A stretch of DNA of 64,000 bases from Rhodococcus phenolicus (GTDB lineage: Bacteria > Actinomycetota > Actinomycetes > Mycobacteriales > Mycobacteriaceae): positions 1 to 64,000 of the forward strand of contig NZ_LRRH01000043.1 of the NCBI RefSeq assembly GCF_001646785.1, in the 5' to 3' direction. The first letter of the stretch is position 1, and each line of letters opens with the position of its first letter. A program made the translations under genes and the position numbers. Below the pieces are notes generated by a model. It was not told where the DNA came from, did no database searches, and saw only the letters and a program-made list of their open reading frames with translations. Shown here piece by piece: positions 11,784-20,728 of the stretch.

Positions 11784-12670
11784 GCACCGCGACCGATCGT
11801 TCCGTTTCCGAGGACTCCGGCACCGGATCCGAGTCCGGCACCGTCGTCGCCGATCGTGACGGACGGTGGAACGCCCTGCGCGGCGGTCGCGGACAGGTCG
11901 GCGCGATCCTGGTCGGTCTCGTCGTCGCGGCCGGCCTCCTGGCACCGTGGCTCGCGCCGTTCGCGCCGGATCAGCAGATCCCCGGCGCCCCCCTGCAGCC
12001 GCCGGGCGGTGAGCACCTGCTCGGGACCGACTCCGTCGGTCGCGACGTGCTGTCGCGCACCCTGTACGGCATCCGGATCGACCTGCTGGTGATCTTCCTG
12101 GCCGTGCCGGTCGGTGCCGCGATCGGTTCCCTCCTCGGTCTCGCGGCGACGCGTTTCGCGTGGCTGGACACGGTGATGCAGCGGGCGTTCGACCTGATCC
12201 TGGCATTCCCGGCGATCATCCTGGCGATCGCGCTGACCATGGTGATCGGCCCGGGCGTGGGCACCGTCGCGGCCGTGATCGTGCTCGCCGAGATCCCGGT
12301 CTTCGGCAGGCTCACCCGTACCTCGGTCCTCACGGTCCGGCAGGCACCGTATGTCGAAGCGGCCCGGACGATCGGCGCCGACGAGAACTGGATCCTGCGG
12401 CGACACGTGCTGCCGAACTGCCTCGAACCGTTGACCGTCCAGTTGGCGCTGGCGATGTCCGTCGGCGTGTTCGTCGAAGGCGCGATGAGTTTCCTCGGTC
12501 TCGGGGTGACGCCGCCGACGCCCTCGCTCGGCTCGCTCATCAAGGAAGGCACCCAGAACGCCTACCATTCGCCGCTCTTCGTCGTCGGACCGCTCGCCGT
12601 GGTCCTCGTCCTCGTCCTCGGCCTGCTCCTGATCTCACAGGCGCTGGCGGCCCGGTCGCGGCAGCGATGA
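11780..12670 (+). CDS. ABC importer permease 2 (DppC type)
   Basis: 296 residues with a DppC N-terminal cytoplasmic segment, GGEHLLGTDSVGRDVLSRTL (near 80-100), which is the OppC family hallmark, and the EAA loop YVEAARTIGADENWILRRHV near 195. ATG 11780 overlaps the permease 1 stop (ATGA), and its own stop overlaps the ATPase start in the same way, so the genes are translationally coupled. Confidence 0.95.
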   Translation: MSTATDRSVSEDSGTGSESGTVVADRDGRWNALRGGRGQVGAILVGLVVAAGLLAPWLAPFAPDQQIPGAPLQPPGGEHLLGTDSVGRDVLSRTLYGIRIDLLVIFLAVPVGAAIGSLLGLAATRFAWLDTVMQRAFDLILAFPAIILAIALTMVIGPGVGTVAAVIVLAEIPVFGRLTRTSVLTVRQAPYVEAARTIGADENWILRRHVLPNCLEPLTVQLALAMSVGVFVEGAMSFLGLGVTPPTPSLGSLIKEGTQNAYHSPLFVVGPLAVVLVLVLGLLLISQALAARSRQR

Positions 12671-14352
12671 CCCCTTCCACGATCAAGGATCCTTCCGTGA
12701 CCCCTCCGCTCCTGTCCGTTCGCGGGCTGAACATCCGATTCGGGAACAGCACCGCCGGCGACTCCCGGCCCGCCGTCGAGGACGTCTCCGTCGAGGTCGA
12801 GCGCGGCGAGGTCGTGGCCCTCGTCGGTGAGTCGGGTTCCGGCAAGTCCCTGACGGCTCGTGCCGTCCTCGGTCTGCTGCCGGAGTCGGCGACCGCGCGG
12901 GGCTCCGTGCAGCTCGACGGTGTGGAGATCCTGGGTGCGCGCGAAGCCGAGCTCGATCGCATTCGCGGCACCCGCGTCGCGCTGATCTTCCAGGAACCGC
13001 AGAGTGCCCTGAATCCGGTGCGGCGGATCGGATGGCAGCTGCGCGAGGCGATCCGGGCCCATCGCCGGATCTCGAGGGCCGACGCCCGGGCCATCGCGAT
13101 CGACCTGCTCGAGCAGGTCGAGATTCCCGATCCGCAGCGACGGGTGGATCACTTCCCGCACCAGTTGTCGGGTGGGCAGAAGCAGCGTGTTGCGATCGCC
13201 CTGGCCCTGGCGAGTGATCCGGATCTGCTGATCGCCGACGAACCGACCACCGCGCTCGACGTGACGGTGCAGGCGGAGATCCTCGCGCTGCTCGACCGGA
13301 TCAGGGCCCGCACCGGCATGGGCGTTCTGCTCATCACCCACAACATGGGGGTGGTGGCCCAGCACGCCGATCGGGTCGTGGTGCTGCGACACGGCCGCGT
13401 CGTCGAATCGGACAGCACGCGTTCGTTGTTCGACGCACCCGAACACCCGTACACGCGGGCGTTGCTCGCAGCCGTGCCGCGGCTGGCCCCGACCACCACC
13501 GACGAGCACTCCGGCGAGGACGGGGCGGACGGCGACGTCGTGCTCGCGTTCGACCGGGTGTCGGTCATCTACCCCGCCTCGCGCGGCAGCGCCGCTTTCC
13601 CGGCCGTGGATTCGGTGGATCTGACCGTCCGTCGCGGCGAGGTGCTCGGGCTCGTCGGCGAGTCCGGCTCCGGAAAGACGACATTGGGTCGTGTCGCGGC
13701 CGGCCTGGTCTCACCCACCGCGGGCCGTGTCCTGGTCGACGGGCTGGATCCGGCCGCGCTCGACGCGCGCCGGTTGCGGGAACTGCGCCGCGACGTCGCT
13801 GTCGTGCAGCAGGACCCGGCCACTTCCCTCGACCCGCGGTCGACCATCGCAGCGAGCATCCGGGAGCCGCTCGACGTGCACCGCGAGGGAACCACGGCCG
13901 AGCGCCGGCGCCGGGTGCTCGAACTGCTCGACGCCGTGCGTCTGCCCGCCACGCTCGCCGACCGCCTGCCTCATCAGCTCTCGGGTGGTCAGCGTCAGCG
14001 GGTCGCGCTCGCCCGCGCGCTGGCGCTGCGGCCCCGCCTGCTCATCGCGGACGAACCGACCAGCGCACTCGACGTGTCCGTGCAGGCCGAGGTGCTCGAG
14101 TTGTTCACCCGGATCCAGCAAGAACTCGGGTTCGCGTGCGTGTTCATCAGTCACGACCTGGCGGTCGTGCATCAGGTCGCGGACCGGGTGGCGGTACTGC
14201 GGTCCGGATCGGTCGTCGAGTCCGGACCGGTCGGAACCGTGTTCGGTGCGCCGCGGGAACCCTACACGCGGGCGCTGATCGATGCGGTGCCGGTCCCCGA
14301 CCCGGCGTCCCGGCCCGCGCACTCCGCGGGCCGGGACGCCGTGCCGGTCTGA
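12667..14352 (+). CDS. ABC importer double ATPase (DppD-DppF fusion)
   Basis: 561 residues holding two complete ATP-binding cassettes. Walker A GESGSGKS at 55-62 and GESGSGKT at 332-339; signatures QLSGGQKQR and QLSGGQRQR; Walker [13 protein letters not shown] and [12 protein letters not shown]; oligopeptide C-terminal motifs [12 protein letters not shown] and [12 protein letters not shown]. Both half-sites look catalytic. One fused protein replaces the usual two, which is common in actinobacteria. Last gene of the operon; a 16-bp perfect hairpin lies within its last codons. Confidence 0.96.
   Translation: MTPSTIKDPSVTPPLLSVRGLNIRFGNSTAGDSRPAVEDVSVEVERGEVVALVGESGSGKSLTARAVLGLLPESATARGSVQLDGVEILGAREAELDRIRGTRVALIFQEPQSALNPVRRIGWQLREAIRAHRRISRADARAIAIDLLEQVEIPDPQRRVDHFPHQLSGGQKQRVAIALALASDPDLLIADEPTTALDVTVQAEILALLDRIRARTGMGVLLITHNMGVVAQHADRVVVLRHGRVVESDSTRSLFDAPEHPYTRALLAAVPRLAPTTTDEHSGEDGADGDVVLAFDRVSVIYPASRGSAAFPAVDSVDLTVRRGEVLGLVGESGSGKTTLGRVAAGLVSPTAGRVLVDGLDPAALDARRLRELRRDVAVVQQDPATSLDPRSTIAASIREPLDVHREGTTAERRRRVLELLDAVRLPATLADRLPHQLSGGQRQRVALARALALRPRLLIADEPTSALDVSVQAEVLELFTRIQQELGFACVFISHDLAVVHQVADRVAVLRSGSVVESGPVGTVFGAPREPYTRALIDAVPVPDPASRPAHSAGRDAVPV
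14304..14340. terminator. 16-bp perfect hairpin at the end of the importer operon
   Basis: Left arm 14304-14319 (GGCGTCCCGGCCCGCG), 5-nt loop CACTC, right arm 14325-14340, all base-paired. It lies inside the last 16 codons of the ATPase gene, between convergent operons, and has no T-tract. Likely a two-way transcription stop or RNA-stabilising stem. Confidence 0.6.
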
Positions 14353-14366
14353 CGCCGGTCCGGCTG

Positions 14367-15191
14367 TCAGATCGTCCGTTTCACCGTGCGGATGCCCACC
14401 CACAACCCGACCGCGCAGGTGGCGAACGCCGCGACGAAACCCCACGCGACGTCGCTGTCCCACAGCGTGCCGGTGAACAGCGCCCGCTCGGCGTCGACGA
14501 CATAGGTCAGCGGGTTGACCTTGGACACCGCCTGCATCCACCCGGGGCCGGCGTCGAGCGGGAGCATCATGCCCGCGAGAAGCAGCAACGGGAAGATCAC
14601 GGACTGTTGCACGCCCCAGAACAGCCACTCCCGGCCCTTCGCGGCAAGGCCGAGTGCGTAGGACAGCGCGCCGAGGCCGACCCCGAAGATGCCGAGGATC
14701 AGCAGGCCCACGAGCACCTGGACCGGATAGAAGGTCAGTCCGAACGGGATCGCCACGACCGTGATGAGCAGTGCCTGCACGACGAGGGGCGCGAACTCCT
14801 TGAGTGCGCGTCCGACGAGGATCGACGACCGGTCCAGAGGAGTAGCGAGGATGCGTTCGTAGGCACCGGTCATCAACTCGTACAACAGGTTTCCACCGAC
14901 CATGCCGGTGCCGAATATCGCGATCATCACGAGGACACCGGGCAGGAACCACTGCAGCGCCGATTCCCCGTCGACGCCGCCGGCGCCGAGCATGCCGTCG
15001 AGGAGCGGCCCGAAGAGCGCGAGGAATACCAGCGGTTGCAGCAGCGAGAAGATCAGCGAGAACGGGTCCCGCAGCACGACGAGGATCTCGCGGGTGAACA
15101 CCGCTGCGGTGTCGTGCACCCACTTGCGCAGGGGGGATCGGCCGGTCGCCGCCCCGGGTCCGGCCGTGGTCCGGTCGATCACGTTCGTCAT
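14367..15191 (-). CDS. ABC-2 type exporter permease, DrrB-like (exporter A)
   Basis: 274 residues, about six membrane segments, with the ABC-2 permease layout: cytoplasmic start, FTREILVVLRDPFSLIFSLL, and the late MMLPLDAGPGWMQAVSKVNP loop. With the upstream ATPase it forms a drug or natural-product exporter. ATG 15191 overlaps the ATPase stop (ATGA). Substrate unknown. Confidence 0.93.
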   Translation of the reverse strand: MTNVIDRTTAGPGAATGRSPLRKWVHDTAAVFTREILVVLRDPFSLIFSLLQPLVFLALFGPLLDGMLGAGGVDGESALQWFLPGVLVMIAIFGTGMVGGNLLYELMTGAYERILATPLDRSSILVGRALKEFAPLVVQALLITVVAIPFGLTFYPVQVLVGLLILGIFGVGLGALSYALGLAAKGREWLFWGVQQSVIFPLLLLAGMMLPLDAGPGWMQAVSKVNPLTYVVDAERALFTGTLWDSDVAWGFVAAFATCAVGLWVGIRTVKRTI

Positions 15192-16183
15192 GCCGCCTCC
15201 TCGCGCAGGGACCTGCCGGTCAGATTCAGGAACACGTCGTCGAGCGAGGCGGGCTTCACGTCGGTGGACGCGACGGCCACTCCCGCGGAATCGAGCGCCC
15301 GCATCAGCGGAGGTACCAGTTCCGGCCCGTTGTGGGTGGTGAGCGCGAGCCGCACCCCTCCCGCGCCGGACAGCGATTCGGTCACGGCCGTGACGCCGGA
15401 CGGGAGCACCGACCGTGCGGTCGCGGGACTCTGCCCGGCGGCCAGTGCGACGGTGACGACGTCGTCGGCGTAGTCGCGCTTGAGCACCTCGGGCGTGGCG
15501 TCGGCGATGACGGTGCCGTGGTCGATCAGCACGATCCGTTCGGCCATCGCGTCCGCCTCGTCGAGGTAATGGGTGGTGAGCAGCAGCGTCATGCCGTTCT
15601 CCTCACGCAACCGCAGCACGTGCTCCCACAGGTTCGCGCGAGCGTGCGGATCCAGTCCCGTGGTGGGCTCGTCCAGGAACAGCAGGCGCGGATGGTTCAT
15701 CAGGCCCATCGCGACGTCGAGCCGGCGACGCTGCCCTCCGGACAGGGATTGCACGGTGCGTTTCCCGAGGCCCGTCAGCTCGAGCGCGTCGAGCAGATCG
15801 GCGGCGCGTCGTTTCGCGACCTCGGCGGGGACGGAGTAGAACCGCGCCTGGTTCCGCAGTTCGTCGCCCACCCGGTACGAGTAGCCGCCGGCGTTGCCCT
15901 GCCCGACGTAGCCGATGCGGGCCCGCACCGCGGCCGGCTCGCGCACGACGTCGCATCCGGCGACCTCGGCGGTTCCCGACGTCGGTGTGAGCACCGAGGT
16001 CAGCATCCTCATCGTGGTGGATTTCCCGGCGCCGTTGGGCCCCAGGAACGCCACCAGTTCCCCCTGCGCGACGTCGATGTCGACGCCTTTGACGGCCTCG
16101 ACGGTCTCTTTCCTGCGACGAAAGGTCTTCGTGAGTCCCCTCGCCCGAATCGCATTTTCCGTACGGTGTACCGATTCAGTCAC
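15188..16183 (-). CDS. ABC exporter ATPase, DrrA-like (exporter A)
   Basis: 331 residues. Walker A GPNGAGKST, signature SLSGGQRRRLDV, Walker [13 protein letters not shown] and the DrrA-family C-terminal SLDDVFLNLTGR. Start is taken as GTG 16183 (protein begins VTESVHRTEN), because the longer open frame would run back over the divergent regulator. A GTAC-type operator copy lies on each side of this start, so the TetR next door probably controls it. Confidence 0.92.
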   Translation of the reverse strand: MTESVHRTENAIRARGLTKTFRRRKETVEAVKGVDIDVAQGELVAFLGPNGAGKSTTMRMLTSVLTPTSGTAEVAGCDVVREPAAVRARIGYVGQGNAGGYSYRVGDELRNQARFYSVPAEVAKRRAADLLDALELTGLGKRTVQSLSGGQRRRLDVAMGLMNHPRLLFLDEPTTGLDPHARANLWEHVLRLREENGMTLLLTTHYLDEADAMAERIVLIDHGTVIADATPEVLKRDYADDVVTVALAAGQSPATARSVLPSGVTAVTESLSGAGGVRLALTTHNGPELVPPLMRALDSAGVAVASTDVKPASLDDVFLNLTGRSLREEAA

Positions 16184-16205
16184 GAGATTAAAGGTACGCT
16201 GTACG
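16161..16205. promoter_or_regulatory. Pair of TetR operators, GTACGNTGTAC
   Basis: Two near-identical 12-mers, GTACGGTGTACC (16161-16172) and GTACGCTGTACG (16194-16205), 33 bp apart, about three helical turns. Each is a GTAC-N3-GTAC inverted repeat. They flank the exporter ATPase start in the 58-bp gap to the divergent regulator. Confidence 0.6.
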
Positions 16206-16241
16206 AGAAGAACGCGCAACGGCAATTTCCGAGGAGTTCGA

Positions 16242-17087
16242 GTGGGCGATACCGACCTGTCCGACAGCGCCGCCCCGCAGGCGGGAAACCGGCGATTCGC
16301 CGCGCTGTGGGAACCCCCGCCGACCCCGACCCGCGGCCGTCCCGCGCGCGTGAACCGCACGCAGGTGGTCGACGCCGCGGTCGCGATCGCCGACGAGAGC
16401 GGACTCGACGCCGTCTCGATGCGGTCGGTGTCACGGGCACTCGGCGTCGGCACGATGACCCTCTACTCGCACGTGCCGTCCCGGGACCATCTGATCGATG
16501 CGATGATCGACCGCGCCTACGCCGACTTCGCACTGCCCGATCCGACGCTCCCGTGGCGACCCGCACTCGAGGCCTACGCCCGGGGATATTTCTCGCTGCT
16601 GCGCACCCACTCGTGGTTGCTGACCGTGAACACCTGGCGAATGCCGTTGGCGCCACACGTGTTCGATGCCGACGAAGCCGCCTTCCGGATCCTCGTCGAC
16701 ACCGGACTGACGGCGAACCAGGTCGTCGAGACGGTCGGCATCGTCAACCGGACCGTCTCCGGCTTCGCGCGCGCCGCCGACGCCGAGGTCGCCGACGAAC
16801 GCGACCAGGGCACCGACTACGAGACGTACTGGTCCGCCCAGACCGACTTCTGGGAGAACACCTTCGACCCGACCCGGTATCCGACCATGACCCGCCTGTG
16901 GACGGTCGGGGCGTTCGACGATGCCGCCACCCCGTTCGACCTGCGCATCGGCTCGCTGCTCGACACGATCGAGCTGCTCATCGAGCGGGCGAGCGGATCC
17001 GGAAGCGCGGTGCCGTCGTTCGACGACTGCATGCGCCTGCCCGGACCCGACCCGGCCGGCTGCGCGGGCGAGGCGACCGACACATGA
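16242..17087 (+). CDS. TetR-family regulator of exporter A
   Basis: 281 residues. HTH near 50-95 (VDAAVAIADESGLDAVSMRS, then TLYSHVPSRDHLI) and a long C-terminal domain like tetracycline-repressor-type members. Start GTG 16242 has GAGGAG five bases upstream; the frame is open further upstream but overlaps the divergent ATPase. Probably represses itself and exporter A through the GTAC sites. Confidence 0.9.
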   Translation: MGDTDLSDSAAPQAGNRRFAALWEPPPTPTRGRPARVNRTQVVDAAVAIADESGLDAVSMRSVSRALGVGTMTLYSHVPSRDHLIDAMIDRAYADFALPDPTLPWRPALEAYARGYFSLLRTHSWLLTVNTWRMPLAPHVFDADEAAFRILVDTGLTANQVVETVGIVNRTVSGFARAADAEVADERDQGTDYETYWSAQTDFWENTFDPTRYPTMTRLWTVGAFDDAATPFDLRIGSLLDTIELLIERASGSGSAVPSFDDCMRLPGPDPAGCAGEATDT

Positions 17088-17138
17088 TCCGCTGAGCTTC
17101 CGCACGCGTGGCGGACGGCCGCCGCATATCCCGGCGGG

Positions 17139-17396
17139 TCAGCGCAGCCGCAGCAGACTCATCGCCATGGCGGTCCCGGACCCGCCGAGTTCGGCGGTGT
17201 AGCGACGGATCACGTCGAGATCGTGCGCGTGGGTCACCCGCGGCGATCCCGCACCGACCCGCGCCGTCGCGATGCGCCGGGCCAGTTCGGTGCGCTGCAC
17301 AACGGCGGCGAGTATGCCGGCGTCGAGCCGGTCCATCTCGTCGTAGAGACGGTGGACGTCCAGTTCGCCGACGCCGGGTTCGATGATGGCGGTCAC
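17139..17396 (-). CDS. Small chorismate mutase-like protein (AroQ fold)
   Basis: 85 residues resembling the intracellular chorismate mutase of M. tuberculosis: LYDEMDRLDAGILAAVVQRT, then ARRIATARVGAGSPRVTH, then the end SLLRLR. The family converts chorismate to prephenate; isochorismate-pyruvate lyases share the fold. The basic helix-1 and mid-protein residues are present, but the C-terminal tail is a few residues shorter than in the mycobacterial enzyme, where it helps activity with DAHP synthase. GTG 17396 follows AAGGAG. It lies 52 bp after the exporter permeases on the same strand, so it is probably the last gene of that operon, an unusual partner for an ABC exporter. Confidence 0.75.
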   Translation of the reverse strand: MTAIIEPGVGELDVHRLYDEMDRLDAGILAAVVQRTELARRIATARVGAGSPRVTHAHDLDVIRRYTAELGGSGTAMAMSLLRLR

Positions 17397-17448
17397 GATG
17401 TTTCTCCTTCGGGTGATGGGACTGGTGATGCGAACCGATGTGCAGGGG

Positions 17449-18264
17449 TCAGCACAGGGCGCGGCGATAGCGCCGGACCAGCGGGATCGCGCACCCCGCG
17501 ATCAGCAGTGCCGACCAGGCGAGCGTCCGGACGAGCGGTTCGGCGACGGGGCCACCGAGCGAGAACGCCTGCATGGTCTCGACCGCCGCGGTCATCGGCT
17601 GGTTCTCCACCAGCGGGCGGATCCAGCCGGGATAGGCGCTCACCGGCACGAAACCGGGGTTGAAGAACAGCAACAGCGTGCACAGCAGCGAAATACCTTC
17701 GACTACACCGGCATTCGACGATGCGAGACCGACGGTGGTGACGAGGACGGCGAAGCCGACACCGAAGATCACCGGCACCGCCACGAACCCGATCACGGCG
17801 CCCGCCCCGGCGTGGAACCGGAAGCCGAGCCCCACCCCGATGATCACGATCACCGTGGTCGTGGCGGCGATGCGGACCGCCTCCGCGACCGAACGCGACA
17901 ACAGCGCCGACGCCCGGTGGACCGGCAGTGTCCACAACCGTCCCGGCAGGCCCGCCTCGCATTCGCGGCGCAGGGTCACCGTCCCCGCGATCGAGCCCAG
18001 CAACGCACTCATCACCGCGACCATGGGAACCGTTCCGTACAGCGCGTCGTGACCTGCGAACGCGGTGACCTGCCGGCCCAGCACGACGTCGAGCATCACC
18101 AGCATCGCGACCGGATAGGCGAGGGTCTGCACGACGGTCATCGGGTCCCGGCGCCAGCGGGTGAGCAGGCGATGCGCCTGCAACCAGGTGTGCGGCAGCA
18201 ACATCCGCACCGAGTTCTCGATACCACGATCCGGCGCGGAGGAGGAGATCACCGTGGTCGTCAT
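17449..18264 (-). CDS. ABC-2 type exporter permease 2 (exporter B)
   Basis: 271 residues. Hydrophobic ABC-2 permease with RRDPMTVVQTLAYPVAMLVM near the start and NPGFVPVSAYPGWIRPLVEN late in the protein, where the family has its conserved loop. ATG 18264 overlaps the stop of permease 1 (ATGA). It is one of two different permeases served by one ATPase, suggesting a heterodimeric pore. Confidence 0.92.
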   Translation of the reverse strand: MTTTVISSSAPDRGIENSVRMLLPHTWLQAHRLLTRWRRDPMTVVQTLAYPVAMLVMLDVVLGRQVTAFAGHDALYGTVPMVAVMSALLGSIAGTVTLRRECEAGLPGRLWTLPVHRASALLSRSVAEAVRIAATTTVIVIIGVGLGFRFHAGAGAVIGFVAVPVIFGVGFAVLVTTVGLASSNAGVVEGISLLCTLLLFFNPGFVPVSAYPGWIRPLVENQPMTAAVETMQAFSLGGPVAEPLVRTLAWSALLIAGCAIPLVRRYRRALC

Positions 18265-19043
18265 GCTCTCCTCCCGGAGACCCGCACGGACATCCAACCG
18301 ACCAGCCCGATCAGCGCGCCCAGCCACAGCAGCGACGGGAGGAGCAGGCGGGGGTCGGCCGTCCCGTCGGCGAGGCCGCGCAACGCGAGCGAGAACTGCG
18401 AGACCGGCTGATTGCGCACGAGCGGCTGGGACCAGTGCGGAAATTGTTCGAGGGGAAGGAAACCGCACGAGAGCATGCCCAGGACCAGCTGCGGAACCGC
18501 GAGTGCCCGGGTGGTGGCTTCCGGGCTCCGCGAGAGTGCTCCCAGGACGTCGGCGGCGAAGGTGAGGACCACTCCGATCGCCAGTGCCGCCGCACAGAAC
18601 GTCAGGGCGGCGACGGGGCCGGCGTCGAACCGGAATCCGATCAGGTGTCCACAGATCACGGCCACGCCCAGGGCGAGAACACAACGCACGGTACTCGCCG
18701 AGACCCGCGCCGCCACCGGAACACCCGGGGGTATCGGCATCGCCGCGAAACGCCGGTCGACCCCGCGCACGGTGTCGGTGGCCGCGACGAACGCGGCGGT
18801 GATCGCCGTGAAGGACACCGCCTGCAGAGCGAGCAGCGGCATGAGGAACCGGCCGTACTCGACCGTGCCGCCGGAGAACATGGTGATCACGGTGTGCAGC
18901 GGAACGTAGAAGCCGAGGGTGAACACCACCGGCGCGATCAGCGCCGTCACCACGGACCCACCGCGCAGTGCCGATCCCACACCGCGGGCGGTGAGGACCC
19001 ACCACTGACGGATCGGTGTGCATTCGGGTGCGAGGGTGCTCAT
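18261..19043 (-). CDS. ABC-2 type exporter permease 1 (exporter B)
   Basis: 260 residues, about six membrane segments: TALIAPVVFTLGFYVPLHTV early, CGFLPLEQFPHWSQPLVRNQ late. ATG 19043 overlaps the ATPase stop by ATGA. Similar layout to permease 2 but clearly divergent in sequence, as expected for an old duplication. Confidence 0.92.
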   Translation of the reverse strand: MSTLAPECTPIRQWWVLTARGVGSALRGGSVVTALIAPVVFTLGFYVPLHTVITMFSGGTVEYGRFLMPLLALQAVSFTAITAAFVAATDTVRGVDRRFAAMPIPPGVPVAARVSASTVRCVLALGVAVICGHLIGFRFDAGPVAALTFCAAALAIGVVLTFAADVLGALSRSPEATTRALAVPQLVLGMLSCGFLPLEQFPHWSQPLVRNQPVSQFSLALRGLADGTADPRLLLPSLLWLGALIGLVGWMSVRVSGRRA

Positions 19044-20005
19044 GCCGCGACCTCCAGCCGCGGCGATCCGCTGCCGGTCAGCGCGAGGAACACCTCGTCG
19101 AGCGACGGCCGGCGCAACGCGATGTCCGCGACCTCGATGTCCCGGGCGTCGACTGCGGCGGCGACGCGCGCGAGGGTGCCGGCCCCGTCGCAGGCGGGGA
19201 TCGACACCCGATCGGAGCCCACCTCCACCGTCCCGGCGGGCGCGAAGAATCCGACGACCGCGGCGATCTCGGCTACGTCCCCGGGATGCACCGGCACGAC
19301 CTCGCAGAAGCTGCCGCCGGTGCGCTGCTTGAGTCGCGCCGGCGTGTCGTCGGCAACGACGACACCGTGGTCCACGACGACGATGCGATCGGCGAGCAGG
19401 TCGGCCTCCTCGAGGTACTGGGTGGTCAGCAGGGTGGTGATACCCCTCGCCTCGAATCCGGCGACCAGATCCCACACTCGTTGCCGGCTGCGCGGATCGA
19501 GCCCGGTGGTGGGTTCGTCGAGGAACACCACCTGTGGTGGCACGACGAGCCCGCACGCGATGTCGATGCGGCGGCGCATCCCGCCGGAGTACCGGCCGAC
19601 GGATCGGTCCGCGGCGTCGTCGAGATCGAATTCGGCGATCAGTTCGCGGGCACGGGCACGGGCTTCGCGTCGGCGCATCCCGAGGAGACGGCCGAACAGC
19701 ACGAGGTTCTCGAATCCGGTGAGCGCGTCGTCGAGTGCCGCGTACTGACCGGTGAGCATGATCGATCGCCGAACTCCGGCCGCGTCGGCGACCACGTCGT
19801 GCCCGGCGACGACGGCCCGTCCGGAGTCCGGGCGCAGCAGCGTCGCGAGGATGTTCACCACGGTGGTCTTGCCGGCACCGTTGGGACCGAGGACACCGAG
19901 CACCTCGCCGGGCGCGGCCGTGAAGCTCACTCCGCGCAGTGCTTCGACCGGGCCGAAGCTCTTGGTGACGTCTTCGACGAGCAGTGACTGTGTTCGGTCC
20001 GGCAC
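19040..20005 (-). CDS. ABC exporter ATPase, DrrA-like (exporter B)
   Basis: 321 residues. Walker [10 protein letters not shown], signature YSGGMRRRIDIA, Walker [13 protein letters not shown] and C-terminal SLDEVFLALTG, all typical of daunorubicin-resistance ATPases. GTG 20005 (VPDRTQ) is chosen for the strong AGGAGG seven bases upstream; the longer frame to 20182 crosses the 3' end of the LOG gene. First gene of a four-gene operon ending with the chorismate mutase-like gene. Two GTGGGTATC copies (about 20044 and 20079) lie upstream. Confidence 0.93.
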   Translation of the reverse strand: MPDRTQSLLVEDVTKSFGPVEALRGVSFTAAPGEVLGVLGPNGAGKTTVVNILATLLRPDSGRAVVAGHDVVADAAGVRRSIMLTGQYAALDDALTGFENLVLFGRLLGMRRREARARARELIAEFDLDDAADRSVGRYSGGMRRRIDIACGLVVPPQVVFLDEPTTGLDPRSRQRVWDLVAGFEARGITTLLTTQYLEEADLLADRIVVVDHGVVVADDTPARLKQRTGGSFCEVVPVHPGDVAEIAAVVGFFAPAGTVEVGSDRVSIPACDGAGTLARVAAAVDARDIEVADIALRRPSLDEVFLALTGSGSPRLEVAA

Positions 20006-20082
20006 GGGGGCCCTCCTGGCTGACGGCGGAAAGTCGTGATACCCACGCTCTCCCGGTCGCGTCGTCCGCGATACCCACCCCA

Positions 20083-20103
20083 GAGGTGGTCCGGCACCAC
20101 CTC
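20083..20103. terminator. 8-bp hairpin after the LOG-family gene
   Basis: GAGGTGGT-CCGGC-ACCACCTC, perfect arms, 28 bp beyond the LOG gene stop and about 80 bp upstream of the exporter B ATPase start. No T-tract. It may end LOG transcription or serve as an operator for exporter B; the sequence does not decide. Confidence 0.4.
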
Positions 20104-20130
20104 GTCGACCTTCCCTCTCCCCGGCAGCGC

Positions 20131-20619
20131 CTACTGCCGGCCGTCGAGCGGGTCCTTGCGCCAGAGCAGGGCGTGCAGGCATTCCACGGCCTCGTCGGCG
20201 TCGGCGACGGCCAGCACACCCGGGCCGGGCATCTGCCAGCCCCCGATCGACACCACGGGCACCCCCGTCCGGACCGCGAGGGCGATCTCGCTCATGGTGC
20301 CCCAGCTTCCGCCCACCGCGATCAACGCGTCACTCGTGCGGACGAGCAGCGCGTTGCGCATCTCCCCCAGCCCCGTCGGTATCGCCACCGTCAGGTAGGG
20401 GTTGCCGTCGGCGCGTTCGTCGCCCGGGAGCAGTCCGAGGGTGGTGCCGCCGGCCTCGATCGCCCCGCGGGACGCCGCCGCCATCACCCCGCCCAGTCCG
20501 CCGGTCACGACGACCGCGCGCCGCCCGGCCAGCAGTCCGCCGACCCGGCGGGCCACGCGACGCTGCTCCGGGGTGGCGTCGCCGGGTCCGACGACACCGA
20601 CATACCGCTGCTCGTGCAT
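20131..20619 (-). CDS. LOG-family (lysine decarboxylase-like) protein
   Basis: 162 residues, the size of the short TIGR00725-type LOG proteins. Rossmann-like nucleotide fold: VGVVGPGDATPEQRR, VVVTGGLGGVMAAASRGA, and DALIAVGGSWGTMSEIALAV in place of the PGGxGT motif of cytokinin-activating LOGs. Possibly a nucleotide or ribose-5-phosphate hydrolase; substrate unknown. ATG 20619; divergent from the alpha/beta hydrolase. Confidence 0.85.
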   Translation of the reverse strand: MHEQRYVGVVGPGDATPEQRRVARRVGGLLAGRRAVVVTGGLGGVMAAASRGAIEAGGTTLGLLPGDERADGNPYLTVAIPTGLGEMRNALLVRTSDALIAVGGSWGTMSEIALAVRTGVPVVSIGGWQMPGPGVLAVADADEAVECLHALLWRKDPLDGRQ

Positions 20620-20728
20620 CTTTCGATTGTCCACCACCCCAGGGTGTTGTGGAGCCCACTCCGCGGGTGTGGATCTCCACCGCCGGGATCGGTCGCGGCC
20701 GTCCGCGGGCGGGCGCACCCTGATCGCC

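Noticed and set aside
20040-20085. Two GTGGGTATC copies before exporter B as SigB-type promoters
   Set aside because: No -35 element at suitable spacing; kept only as a remark in the ATPase entry.
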